NCBI GenBank assembly: GCA_964570325.1
Contig: CAZMXS010000040.1
Coordinates: forward strand, 1-42,880
Direction of reading: 5' to 3'
Source of the DNA: CAZMXS01 sp964570325
Lineage (GTDB): Bacteria > Verrucomicrobiota > Kiritimatiellia > CAIQIC01 > CAZMXS01
DNA: 42,880 nucleotides
The position numbers were made by a program, and so were the translations under genes. Each line of letters begins with the position of its first letter. Within the stretch, counting starts at the first letter, position 1. Under the pieces are notes generated by a model. That model was given only the letters and a program-made list of their open reading frames with translations. It made no database searches and was not told the origin of the DNA. Shown here one piece after another: positions 20,201 through 26,538 of the stretch.

Positions 20201-20444
20201 ATTCTTCATCCTGTGCTTGATGGATGGAGATGGCGCCAGTCGGTTCTTCCACCGCAAGGGCGCGGGTAACGGAGGGCGTTCCTTCCGACCAGTTCTGATC
20301 AACGCCCGAGAAGAAAATGTTGACGCTCTCGTCAACTGGTTCGTCGGCTGCGGCAACCAGCCCAAAGAAAAAAACAACGCCACACACCACCCCTCCGGCG
20401 ATGGCCGAACCATGCAACCCCCACAGCTTGCGGCGCAAATCCAT
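14211..20444 (-). CDS. giant secreted GH18-type glycosidase fused to zinc N-acetylmuramoyl-L-alanine amidase
   Basis: The gene reads as 2,077 residues including a 100-N gap. Domains in order: signal peptide (to about 32); a GH18 domain (about 118-440) with the motif DGVNIDFE at 220-227 (acid Glu227), MGYDYHY, and GIWALGYD near the end; seven tryptophan repeats of 39 residues (448-715); an Ig-like domain (720-803); an Amidase_3-like catalytic domain (about 825-1230) split by a golvesin-like module (about 893-1030); fibronectin type III (1242-1335); an alpha/beta domain (1340-1583); Ig-like (1591-1676); three PEGA-like modules (1682-1956); and an FW domain (1965-2070). Amidase residues His836, Glu857, His1108 and Glu1194 are all present. 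The product probably cuts both sugar and peptide linkages of peptidoglycan; chitin is an alternative GH18 substrate. Confidence 0.88.
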   Translation of the reverse strand: MDLRRKLWGLHGSAIAGGVVCGVVFFFGLVAAADEPVDESVNIFFSGVDQNWSEGTPSVTRALAVEEPTGAISIHQAQDEEFGARSRKLRTDEQYDSLLSIVRVPLRATRAATPAGTLQKRVVGWHPYWMGTAYKTYNYAALSTIAYFSYEVNPTNGSYSSLRSWDTTALIPWAHSNNVKVVLTATCFGNSNCRRLLTNSTSCQNLINSLVSVVSNRGGDGVNIDFESISDSTLRPKVTEFMSNLTTRFHRDLPGSEVSIALPAVDWSNIFDVGAYSAWMDYCIIMGYDYHYRGSSTAGPVAPLQASSKWGAYCIEKSINDYLTDGIDANKLLLGCPYYGYDWPTADFSVPSATLGSGTAVLYPDAYDNAVVYGRQWDASSSTPYYFYTNSGARQCWYDDAQSLGLKYDMVISKGIGGIGIWALGYDETRAELWELIADKFMSAAAGWTLRYSGTAAGLYGVGYGSNNYVAVGASGTILKSSDAATWLTRTSGVSSLLLNVMFGRDRFVAVGDAGRVLTSSNGDIWTAPTSGITNMLRGIAYGYNTYVAVGNDGAIISSTDAVNWITRTSGTLLGLQGVTYATQFVAVGVSGTLLTSTDGAAWTARVSGTSQWLLDACYGAGRIVAVGLGGTIVTSTNGVSWAATSSGTSEHLYRVAFGDNRFVAVGPNGTIISSTNGLNWVAETSGNTNFLRGVICGGSTFAAVGYNGTVLTSGAGDPAVTITTLDATVPNGTTSYAISGVANANVTGQLSWSNNLGGAGVLAAATNWSVTVTGLSVGANTITVRGTNSAGQAASAQVVITRQSGGAGGVASGETTNQQPRGALTDIIIFTSAGHGFTASGSSWITGRGLTYGVVEDMGNIDQLNPFVEYCFNAGATVVPMRPVGYQTNEVVLDNDDSGVTFTGTWANSSSTIFFGTAGDIPYRYAYINTNGQSAVARYAPNIPSAGFYPVYGWARSGSDRVKQLYRIRHSGGVTEVRVNHRRVGLGWVWLGNYYFEAGTNGFVEISNYAPAGYNPATDVVIADAIRFGNGMGDVDRGYGVSGVERELEAARYWIQRALGEGMSATIYDLSGYSDSDDNVGAPVRMAAEMNRSDDGGFWDRIYLGFHSNADGGAGTGRGAMGLYDTRGTTTKQQLQQAFGYAVNNEVEADMEWADDGVVVADDWTDNSADMYGSAYGELYGTINDEMNSTIIEVAFHNNESDAKLLKDPAARNIMARACYQAIVRHLHATNAAVPLALLPDPPVNVRAVNSGVGQVTLSWSAPATNAAGGDAATGYQVYRSANGYGFGNPVAVAGAANTSLTLTNLTIGSTYYFRVTATNSGGESLPSEVTGARISPMGRAWHLVVNGFDRFERGLSPTRYFGYNLSGNVTLVRPRMINSQDYVVQHGQAISAGNRYFDACNHYTVLSNLISLADYRAAYWILGEESSAHETFSAGEQTRVGSFLDGGGCLLASGAELAWDLDHLGSAADKSFMTNYLRAAYLADDAGTYQVSARSGSIFNGISSFYFDSGNGTTYNAEYPDTLVARGGATTALVYGASGTNVAAIQFSNVFRVVTMGFPFETILNESDRSAVMAKVLTFFGDAPEEQPRLDITNSDATVDSGTAHYTIGGTNNAAVVGQLTWTNRLTGGQGTTNAAAAWQIAAIPISMGTNVIIVRGSNYLGTAVAADTVTVRSVATALGALRINLTPDEAADAGAQWRVDGGAWRGSGELASGLAAGTHTASFSTVSGWTNPGPLSVTIVNAQTTTASGVYTQLLAQGALVVVISPVEAIGAGAQWNVDGGAWRNSGAYVSNLVAGVHTVAFSXXXXXXXXXXXXXXXXXXXXXXXXXXXXXXXXXXHTVAFSRVSGWTAPPTQTVAITTGQLTTASGTYTQQTGGLLVTLAPQGATDAGAQWRVDAGAWQNSAATVSNLSASVHTVSFNSAAGWIAPDALAVTIIGAAVFSTNALYQQDTVALGADNAQFVSETDPTSGAHIVVGASFTKSWTLKNTGLTTWSKAGGYRLQAYWEDPFGAAEFTDLADAEEIAPGATKTWTLNLVAPLTPGTYRGYWMMHRNGRFGDPVWVEVVVDPPGAADE
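14571..15401 (-). repeat. three tandem PEGA-like modules of about 79 residues
   Basis: Residues 1682-1956 of the giant amidase hold three copies of a module with the pattern GAL-x-V-x-L-x-P ... AGAQWRVDGGAW ... LxAGxHTVxFS ... GWT. The first is 79 residues. The second is interrupted by the N gap, and the third is slightly more divergent. Such modules are common in exported proteins of this group and are thought to be wall- or surface-proximal beta modules. Their near-identity at DNA level explains the assembly break. Confidence 0.8.
14927..15026. other. assembly gap (100 N) inside the PEGA repeat region
   Basis: Exactly 100 N separate two copies of the same 20-base sequence (14907-14926 and 15027-15046). 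A length of 100 is the usual placeholder for an unknown gap. Collapsing the Ns and one 20-base copy removes 120 bases, or 40 codons, and keeps the reading frame. The true sequence may be shorter than shown, or may hold further repeat modules. Confidence 0.97.
18300..19103 (-). repeat. seven tandem 39-residue tryptophan repeats (propeller-like)
   Basis: Residues 448-715 of the giant protein repeat the pattern W-x4-SGT-x4-L-x-GV-x-YG-x3-FVAVG-x2-GTI-x-TS-x-DG. The leading tryptophans fall at 448, 487, 526, 565, 603, 642 and 681, giving spacings of 39 residues with one of 38. The pattern resembles BNR/YCF48-type propeller blades. Seven repeats would suit a seven-bladed propeller if each repeat is one blade, which is an inference. 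Repeats diverge enough at DNA level to have assembled cleanly. Confidence 0.85.
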
Positions 20445-20518
20445 GTCTATCTTATCTTTAGACTGATAATACCGTTTTTCGGTTCAAAGGTTTAGAGGCG
20501 CACATTCCGTCGCAAGGG

Positions 20519-20548
20519 CCGGCGCGGCGCGCACGGGAACCGCGCCGG
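20519..20548. repeat. 9-bp perfect inverted repeat downstream of ppk2
   Basis: CCGGCGCGG (20519-20527) and CCGCGCCGG (20540-20548) form a perfect 9-bp GC stem with a 12-base loop. It lies between the end of the polyphosphate kinase gene and the start of the giant amidase gene, both on the minus strand. There is no T-run on either side, so an intrinsic terminator is doubtful. It could be a Rho-linked end or an RNA-stabilising hairpin. The rest of 20445-20732 shows nothing recognisable. Confidence 0.5.
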
Positions 20549-20732
20549 TCTGTCGTGGTCAAATGGCCGGCTTTCGCCATGATTATGGCTTGAGCGGATT
20601 AAACGGGCGGATGCCAGAAAAACGGGCAAAATCCGAGCCGGCCGTGTGAATCAGACAATTGTGGTCGGTTCGGTCGCCGCCGCTTCCGTAATTGCCTGCG
20701 CGCGCGACACCGTGCGGCTTGCCGAGCACGGG

Positions 20733-21611
20733 TCATTCCGCACGAAGGGCTTTCTCCGCCGCAGCCAGCTCCTGCTTGCGCGCGGCGCTGACCTCGGGAA
20801 ACGCCAGGTCGAGCTGATCCAGCGCATGCACGACGGCTGCGGCGACAACCAGGCGGCTGACCCATTTATGATCGGCCGGCACAATGAACCAAGGCGCATG
20901 CGGCGCGCTGGTATGCCGAATCATATCCTCGTAGGCGGCCATGTATTGATCCCAGAAGCGGCGTTCCTGCGCGTCAGCCAGAGAGAATTTCCAGTTCTTT
21001 TCCGGTTCCTCCAGTCGGCTGAGGAAACGGCGTTTCTGTTCCTTGTGGGAAACATGCAGAAAGAATTTAAGGATTAGCGTGCCGTTGCGGGCGAGATAGC
21101 GTTCGAGAGCATTGATATCTTCGAAACGTTCATCCCAAATGTGCTTGGATACCAACTTGGGCGGCAGATGCTGTTTTTCCAGCAGTTCGGGATGGACGCG
21201 GACGACCAGTGTCTCTTCATAATAGGAACGATTGAAAATACCGATGCGACCGCGCTCCGGCAGGCGACAATTGGTGCGCCAGAGGAAATCGTGGTCCAAT
21301 TCTTCGGCGGATGGTGTCTTAAAGGAATAAACCTGACAACCTTGCGGATTGATGCCGGACATGACATGTTTGATCGTGCCGTCCTTGCCCGCGGCATCCA
21401 TCGCTTGAAATATCAGCAGCACGGCCCAGCGGTCCTGCGCGTAAAGTTTCTCCTGCATCGCGGCCAGTTTCTCCACGCCGAGCTGCAGATACTCGGCCGC
21501 CTTTTCCTTGGACTCGAGGCCGGCGGTGTCGCCAGGATCGAAGTCCTTCAGCCGAAACTTGGCCCCATCGGTTATGCGAAACGGTTCAACGAATCGCCCA
21601 GCCTTGCTCAT
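20733..21611 (-). CDS. ppk2: polyphosphate kinase 2 (PPK2) family protein
   Basis: The 292-residue cytosolic enzyme transfers phosphate between polyphosphate and nucleotides. The Walker A region QAMDAAGKDGTI (69-80, with Lys76 and Asp77) and the second motif IGIFNRSYYEE (124-133 region) are typical of PPK2, as are the lid-region motif QCRLPERG-like WRTNCRLPERG and the helix HVSHKEQKRRF. The length matches single-domain PPK2. GGAGGT six bases before ATG 21611 is an excellent binding site. Whether it prefers AMP, ADP or GDP cannot be decided. It is upstream of the giant amidase gene on the same strand but 288 bases away, so co-transcription is uncertain. Confidence 0.94.
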   Translation of the reverse strand: MSKAGRFVEPFRITDGAKFRLKDFDPGDTAGLESKEKAAEYLQLGVEKLAAMQEKLYAQDRWAVLLIFQAMDAAGKDGTIKHVMSGINPQGCQVYSFKTPSAEELDHDFLWRTNCRLPERGRIGIFNRSYYEETLVVRVHPELLEKQHLPPKLVSKHIWDERFEDINALERYLARNGTLILKFFLHVSHKEQKRRFLSRLEEPEKNWKFSLADAQERRFWDQYMAAYEDMIRHTSAPHAPWFIVPADHKWVSRLVVAAAVVHALDQLDLAFPEVSAARKQELAAAEKALRAE

Positions 21612-21704
21612 CGAGATACCTCCAGTTGATGTTTCTTTGCTTCAAGCACCGCCTGACCTGTTGAAATGATCTGACACTGGAATGACAATCGCAGAATAAT
21701 CTTC

Positions 21705-21749
21705 CGCTGAAAATGTTGTAACCATTTGATGTTACGACAATATTCAGCG
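21705..21749. repeat. long imperfect inverted repeat between GH13 and ppk2 genes
   Basis: CGCTGAA (21705-21711) pairs with TTCAGCG (21743-21749), and GTAAC (21718-21722) pairs with GTTAC (21731-21735). The bases between pair with one mismatch and one bulge around the loop CATTTGAT. It lies 18 bases past the stop of the minus-strand GH13 gene and about 95 bases upstream of ppk2. No T-run follows on the minus strand. It may be a transcript-end hairpin of the GH13 gene or an operator for ppk2. Confidence 0.45.
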
Positions 21750-21767
21750 CATGCGGATGACACAATC

Positions 21768-24152
21768 CTATTGCGACTGAATATAGTTTCGATCCGCCTC
21801 CGAAAGTGTGTTCAACGGCACCCGCACCGATTCTCCGTTGGCCCTTTCCATGATGGCGGTTGCGCCGGACACACTGACAAAACGAGCCTGCAGCGTCCGG
21901 CCCCGACTGTCGGTCCATGTGCGCAGCGGTTGCGGTTGCGGCTCGGGGGCGGGCTGAATGGATAATTCGAGCGAGTCCTCATTGAATGCGAATTGGTAGC
22001 GGCCGTCGAGCGGGCCGCGCAGAACGATATTGGTGCCCAGGCGTTTGAGCCGGATGGCGCAGGGCAGGGCGATCTCCGCCTCGTCGTGCGCACCCCAGTA
22101 AATACGGCCGTCTTCGTTGGCGGAGACGCGCAGGCGCACAGCGGTGGGACTGGCCATGCGCACCACGCCCGACCATTGATAGTCCGCGACCGACTTCAAG
22201 GGATCCGCTGTCTTGTGCCAGTTGTTGAAATCGCCCGTGATGTTGATCGTGGCATACATCGAGAAGGCGGGTTTGGCAGGATCCGGTTTCGCCGGCAGCG
22301 GCTTGACGATCGGGGATTGGATGCCGGCGGCGGCCCCCGCCGCGGGTTTGGCCGGCGCGAAAATCATGGCGCTGTATGGCGCCAGCGTAATCTGGCCCTT
22401 GAGCGCATCCGGCCGCAATTGAAACGGATCGCGCTTTTCCTGTTTGTTCTTGCCGTCGTAGCGAACGGAATCGGTGTTGATGACCGGGAACCAAGGGCCC
22501 GCGTTGGGAAAGGGGACGGCAACCGCTTGTGTGTTGCTGGAGAGATTGATCGCGATCACCATGCGCCTTTCCGGTTCGGTTGCATGCCAGCGCCAGTAGG
22601 CCAGCGTGTGGCGCTCGGCATCCAGCAATGGCGTTTCAATCTCCTGGCCCTTCAGCGCATTGCCGTAGCCGTTCAGGTTCCGGCGCAAAGCGATCAAATC
22701 CTTGTGGAGCGCCACCAGGCCGGCATGGCTGGTTCGTTTGCCCCAATCCAGCGGGCGGTCATCGTGAAAGGTGCCGCTCTCCTGCATTTCATTGCCCATG
22801 AACAGCAGCGGGATGCCCGCGCTGGTGAACGTCAGCACGGCACCCAGCCCGCACAGGCGCCGGGCGTAATCGCTGTCAGGGTTTTTGGAATCCACATCGG
22901 ATGCCAGCCGCTGCTGGCCATTGATCTTGCCGGCCTCGTCATGGTTGTCCACATAGATCACGCGCGCCATGCCGTAGCGGGCGGCGCCGGCCGAGGCAAT
23001 GGCGAATATATCGCGCGCCGCGTCCGTTGGCGCCGCCAGCACCGGAACCACCTGGTGATGAAAGTCGAAATCCCAGGAGGCGTGAAAGCCGCCCTGGTCC
23101 ATCGAATCCTCCGCGATGCTGATCACGTGCGGGTAACGGGACCGGATTATGCCGTTGATATCTTCGAGCATCTGCAGGCCGGCGGCAATGGGATCCGCGC
23201 CATAATTGCAGGCGCGGATGTTGCTGGGCGAATCCCAGCGGAACCCATCCACCCGATATTCGTCCAGCCACATCAGCACATTGTCCGTGATGAAGCGGCG
23301 CACCATCGGCTCGTCGAACTTGACCCGCGGCCCCCAAGGGGTCTGGGCCAGGTTTGGACCGGAGTAAAAGTAAATTCCGCCCTCCGTGGGTGTGCCCGTG
23401 CCGTCGAACTGAAGCAGATCGAGATGGTCCGGTCCGTAGTGGTTATGCACGATGTCCAAGTGCACCGCGATACCGCGGCGATGACAGGCCTGCACGAAGG
23501 TCTTGAGCCCGTCCGGCCCGCCGTAGGCTTGTTCAACAGCGAACAAATCACAAGGATTGTAGCCCCAACTGTGCATCCCCTCAAACTCATGCACCGGCAT
23601 CAACTCGATGCAATTGATACCCAGGTCCTGCAGCGCATCCAACCGGCGCAGCGCATCATAAAAAGTGCCGGGCTTGCCGTCGCGCGGCGCGGGATCATTG
23701 AACGTGCCGACATGGAGCTCATAGATCACCAAATCCTCCAGGGGAATCGCGGGCGCGCGGTCATCTTTCCAGTCGAAGGCCGCCGGGTCGTAAAAACGCG
23801 AGTTCTTGCCGTTCGGTGAAACGGCGCGGGCGTATGGGTCGCGACGGTGCAGGTTACCGTTGATCAGAAACTGGTAGTCGCCGGTCGGAAGGCTGCGGGG
23901 CTTGGTCGCAGACCAGACGCCCGCGGCGCCTTCGCGGGCAAGCGCGTTATCCTGCATGGTTTTCCAGCCGTTGAAATCGCCGAGAATCTGGACCGACTGC
24001 GCATTGGGCGCCCAAACCGCAAACCGGGTTTCGTTGCCCGTGGCGGTCACGCCGAGCGGCGCGTCCGCCAGGCTGCCGGAGGCGCAGAGCATGCTGGCGG
24101 TCAGCCAAACCGCGACGCGCGCCATTTGTTTCGCTGAGCGAATACCGGTCAT
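21768..24152 (-). CDS. secreted GH13 alpha-amylase-family enzyme with CBM48-like and SHD1-like domains
   Basis: This is a 794-residue exported glucan-active enzyme resembling glycogen branching enzymes and maltooligosyltrehalose hydrolases. A signal peptide (about 11-29) precedes a CBM48-like domain (about 34-125; VQILGDFNGW). The GH13 barrel follows, with conserved regions WGYNP, DIVHNHYG (233-240), GFRWDSP with nucleophile Asp307, acid Glu348 in SIAEDS, and VDNHD with Asp405. After the C-terminal beta domain (to about 610) comes a second carbohydrate-binding-like segment (ITGDFNNWHKT, about 640-650) and an SHD1-like domain (about 744-794; TDSRGRTLQARFVSV). Export is unusual for a branching-type enzyme, so extracellular starch or glycogen hydrolysis seems likelier. 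Exact specificity is unknown. Confidence 0.9.
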   Translation of the reverse strand: MTGIRSAKQMARVAVWLTASMLCASGSLADAPLGVTATGNETRFAVWAPNAQSVQILGDFNGWKTMQDNALAREGAAGVWSATKPRSLPTGDYQFLINGNLHRRDPYARAVSPNGKNSRFYDPAAFDWKDDRAPAIPLEDLVIYELHVGTFNDPAPRDGKPGTFYDALRRLDALQDLGINCIELMPVHEFEGMHSWGYNPCDLFAVEQAYGGPDGLKTFVQACHRRGIAVHLDIVHNHYGPDHLDLLQFDGTGTPTEGGIYFYSGPNLAQTPWGPRVKFDEPMVRRFITDNVLMWLDEYRVDGFRWDSPSNIRACNYGADPIAAGLQMLEDINGIIRSRYPHVISIAEDSMDQGGFHASWDFDFHHQVVPVLAAPTDAARDIFAIASAGAARYGMARVIYVDNHDEAGKINGQQRLASDVDSKNPDSDYARRLCGLGAVLTFTSAGIPLLFMGNEMQESGTFHDDRPLDWGKRTSHAGLVALHKDLIALRRNLNGYGNALKGQEIETPLLDAERHTLAYWRWHATEPERRMVIAINLSSNTQAVAVPFPNAGPWFPVINTDSVRYDGKNKQEKRDPFQLRPDALKGQITLAPYSAMIFAPAKPAAGAAAGIQSPIVKPLPAKPDPAKPAFSMYATINITGDFNNWHKTADPLKSVADYQWSGVVRMASPTAVRLRVSANEDGRIYWGAHDEAEIALPCAIRLKRLGTNIVLRGPLDGRYQFAFNEDSLELSIQPAPEPQPQPLRTWTDSRGRTLQARFVSVSGATAIMERANGESVRVPLNTLSEADRNYIQSQ

Positions 24153-24422
24153 GGGTTGAACTGAAGTTGAGCATGATCGCGCGCCCCGGCGCTGTCAATC
24201 CCTTGGGGGAGTCCGTTCATCCTGTCCGCGCGCTCGATTTCTTTTCGGTTGCTCATCCCGAAGCGCGCGACAGGGCTGCTACCGGGGGATTGGTTGCGGA
24301 TTCAGGCATGGGCAAACGGAAATATGGCAAATACATTTCCCATGATTGCTTTTGACTGCGAAACGAATGATGATGTCGCCGGGATGGCAAAGGGGAACCC
24401 TAACCTAAAGGAGACTGAAGTC

Positions 24423-24818
24423 ATGCAGAGATATGTCGGTTTATTGGTTCTGTTGGTCGCGTTGGTGTCGCTGTTTGCCGGTTGCGCCAGCGTTGAGGTA
24501 GTTGACCGGTTGAATGGTCAGCAGTTGACGACGACAAGTGACAAGCCCATTGCCCATCTGGCGGGCGATATCTGGGGCTACTACCTGTTTGGCTGTATTC
24601 CGCTGTTCACCGGCGATCCGGATGATGAGAACGGCATGTCCTGGTTCACGGATACCGTGAAGACCGAAAACGCCGTGAACATGGTCACCCGCAAGAGCGC
24701 CGAATTGGGCGCCAGCAAGACCACGGATATGCAATCCTTCAGCGCTTCAACCGGCATCAATACCTTGTGGCTGGTCTGGTATCGGGAGGTGCAGGTGTCG
24801 GCCAACGCTGTCAAATAA
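24423..24818 (+). CDS. small lipoprotein of unknown function
   Basis: The start at 24423 is set by AAAGGAGA eight to fifteen bases upstream. The 131-residue product begins with a lipoprotein signal (LLVLLVALVSLFAGC; Cys21). The mature part contains HLAGDIWGYYLFGCIPLFTGDP and TVKTENAVNMVTRKSAELGA, with a hydrophobic central segment that may touch the membrane. No family with a known function is recognised. The open frame extends upstream to 24249, but that part lacks a binding site and reads as non-coding. The gene ends 20 bases before a bidirectional terminator shared with serA. The 270-base region between this gene and the divergent GH13 gene holds no further feature I can support. Confidence 0.82.
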   Translation: MQRYVGLLVLLVALVSLFAGCASVEVVDRLNGQQLTTTSDKPIAHLAGDIWGYYLFGCIPLFTGDPDDENGMSWFTDTVKTENAVNMVTRKSAELGASKTTDMQSFSASTGINTLWLVWYREVQVSANAVK

Positions 24819-24838
24819 CACTCGCCGGCAACGCGTGC

Positions 24839-24877
24839 AAAAAAAAAAGCGGGCGGCCCGAGCCGCCCGCTTTTTTT
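24839..24877. terminator. bidirectional intrinsic terminator
   Basis: A perfect 9-bp stem GCGGGCGGC (24849-24857) / GCCGCCCGC (24862-24870) with a four-base loop is flanked by ten A (24839-24848) and seven T (24871-24877). It therefore works in both directions. It separates the plus-strand lipoprotein gene from the converging minus-strand serA gene. Confidence 0.95.
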
Positions 24878-24892
24878 CATGGCATCTCGCGC

Positions 24893-26080
24893 TTATTTCA
24901 GCATGGCCGAGATGACATTCTCGACCTTGCTGATCCGGGCCATCAGGTCGCTGGACGGCTTGTCGTCGAGCTTGAGCGTACAGCAGGCCGCCTGGCCGCC
25001 TTCAAAGATCAGGTTTTCCATTTCCTCGATATTGATGCCGCCGCTGCGCAATTCATCGAGCACGCCGGCGATGACGCCCACTTTGTTGTAATGCCGGACG
25101 ACCAGGTTAATGATGGCGGAGGTCTTCTTGCGGATGTTGACCGTGTTGACCGGCGTACCGGTCTCCTGGAAGGTCTTGACGATGCGTACGACCTCCTCGG
25201 CGATGGCCTCGGAGGCCTGGTCGGTAGAGGCGCCGATGTGCGGTGTGCCGATGATCATCCCGGCCAACTCGGTGTCGGCAAAGGCGTCCTCGCCGCCCTC
25301 GGGTTCCTTGTCGAATACGTCCATCCCGACGCGCAGTTTTTTAGCCTTGATCGCCTCTTTCAGGGCGGCCGTGTCCACGATATCGCCGCGTGCGGTGTTG
25401 ATCAGGATCGCTCTGTCCTTCATCCGGGACAGGAACTCCTGGTTGACCATGCCCTTGGTCTCGGGCTTGGCGGCCACATGTAAAGTGACGGCGTCCGCCA
25501 GTTCGGCCACTTTCAACGGGCTGTCGCAATAGGTGATGCCGAGTTCCTCGGCCTTCGCCGGGGTCAGACTGCGGGACCAGGCCACCACTTTCATCTCCAT
25601 GCCCAGCGCGCGGCGCACCACCGCCGAGCCGATCGAACCCAGGCCGATCACGCCCAGCGTGCGATCCTTCAAACCGCGAGCCTTGCCATATTCCTTCTTG
25701 CGCCACTTCCCATTGCGCAAATCATTGGTGGCGTCCACGATTCGGCGGTCGGCCGCGACCAGCAACCCGATGGCAAGCTCCGCCACCGCCTCGGTGTTCT
25801 TGCCCGGACAGTTGGAGACATGGATGCCGATGCTGCTGGCGGCTTTCAGGTCAATCGTGTTAACCCCCGCGCCGGCGCGGATGATTAACGAAAGATTTTT
25901 TCCGGCCTGAATGGCCTTGGCGTTGACTTTCTTCGAGCGAACGATCAGCACTTCGGCCGCGCCGATTTCGGCGGCCAGGCCATCTTCAGTCACATCCGGT
26001 TTGCTGACCACCTGGTGGCCCATTTTCTCAAGTGCGGTAACGGCTGACTTGGAGAGTTTGTCGGCAATCAGTACATTCAT
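24893..26080 (-). CDS. serA: D-3-phosphoglycerate dehydrogenase
   Basis: The 395-residue enzyme oxidises 3-phosphoglycerate to 3-phosphohydroxypyruvate, the first step of serine biosynthesis in the cytosol. It has the NAD-binding motif GLGSIG (146-151) and catalytic residues Arg231 (NTARG), Glu259 (DKEP) and His281 (TPHIGAS). A C-terminal ACT domain (about 315-395) suggests feedback control by serine or another amino acid. It lacks the extra intervening domain of long-form enzymes. GGAGGA lies five bases before ATG 26080. The gene follows rubredoxin on the same strand by 65 bases and ends at the shared terminator. Confidence 0.96.
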   Translation of the reverse strand: MNVLIADKLSKSAVTALEKMGHQVVSKPDVTEDGLAAEIGAAEVLIVRSKKVNAKAIQAGKNLSLIIRAGAGVNTIDLKAASSIGIHVSNCPGKNTEAVAELAIGLLVAADRRIVDATNDLRNGKWRKKEYGKARGLKDRTLGVIGLGSIGSAVVRRALGMEMKVVAWSRSLTPAKAEELGITYCDSPLKVAELADAVTLHVAAKPETKGMVNQEFLSRMKDRAILINTARGDIVDTAALKEAIKAKKLRVGMDVFDKEPEGGEDAFADTELAGMIIGTPHIGASTDQASEAIAEEVVRIVKTFQETGTPVNTVNIRKKTSAIINLVVRHYNKVGVIAGVLDELRSGGINIEEMENLIFEGGQAACCTLKLDDKPSSDLMARISKVENVISAMLK

Positions 26081-26145
26081 CTATTCCTCCATTCTGTAAT
26101 GTGACGTTTATATTTAACCGGCCGGCTGAACAAAGTTAAAGCAAA

Positions 26146-26310
26146 CTAGAGCGGGTCGAACGCCGCTTGGGCTGCGTAGCAGATGGGGCACTTCCAGGTT
26201 TCAGGCAATTGAGCGTACGGCGTGCCGGGCGGCACCCCCTGTGATGGATCGCCGGCGGCCGGATCATAAACGTAGCCGCAGCAAGTGCAAACCCATTTAT
26301 CCATGTCCAT
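26146..26310 (-). CDS. rubredoxin
   Basis: This 54-residue iron-sulfur electron carrier holds one iron on four cysteines, in WVCTCCGYVYDPAAGDP and WKCPICYA, the standard CxxCG and CPxC pair. The start MDMDKW at 26310 is chosen because AAGGAG sits eight bases upstream. A longer in-frame start at 26421 adds 37 residues that overlap the promoter and do not look like rubredoxin. Rubredoxins are frequent in anaerobes, where they help reduce oxygen or superoxide, so its presence hints at an anaerobic or microaerophilic host. Its partner is not in the window. It is probably co-transcribed with serA. Confidence 0.95.
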   Translation of the reverse strand: MDMDKWVCTCCGYVYDPAAGDPSQGVPPGTPYAQLPETWKCPICYAAQAAFDPL

Positions 26311-26386
26311 AATCGCACTCCTTCCGGTCTCGAACCGGGCCCCAGTAGGAAAAGCCAATGCCCCCTGTAAATTGGCGTTATTTTCA

Positions 26387-26415
26387 AGTATAAATCGGCC
26401 GTTGACGTTTGGCAA
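26387..26415 (-). promoter_or_regulatory. sigma70-type promoter for rubredoxin-serA
   Basis: On the minus strand TTGCCA (26410-26415) is followed after exactly 17 bases by TATACT (26387-26392). Each box matches five of six consensus bases. Transcription would begin near 26380, giving a leader of about 70 bases before the rubredoxin start. No second strong promoter is seen between rubredoxin and serA. Confidence 0.65.
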
Positions 26416-26538
26416 TCCCATCCAGCCACATGTCTAACAGCCGCGAATCTGAACAAGCGGGGCGCAAGGTAGCGCTTGCCTTCGTTCACTGCCGCCCCTA
26501 CTTTATGGGTTCATTTTCGACATAAAACGGAGCGACTC

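Noticed and set aside
20519..20548. Intrinsic terminator call for the 9-bp GC inverted repeat
   Set aside because: No T-run follows on either strand, so it is listed only as an inverted repeat.
21993..23819. Long plus-strand open frame (608 codons) opposite the GH13 gene
   Set aside because: The minus strand has all GH13 conserved regions. The plus frame shows only low-information arginine/glycine-rich sequence.
24249..24422. Upstream extension of the small lipoprotein
   Set aside because: A strong binding site precedes ATG 24423, which directly starts a lipoprotein signal; the upstream part would bury that signal.
26311..26421. 37-residue N-terminal extension of rubredoxin
   Set aside because: It overlaps the predicted promoter and lacks any rubredoxin-like sequence; AAGGAG sits before the shorter start.
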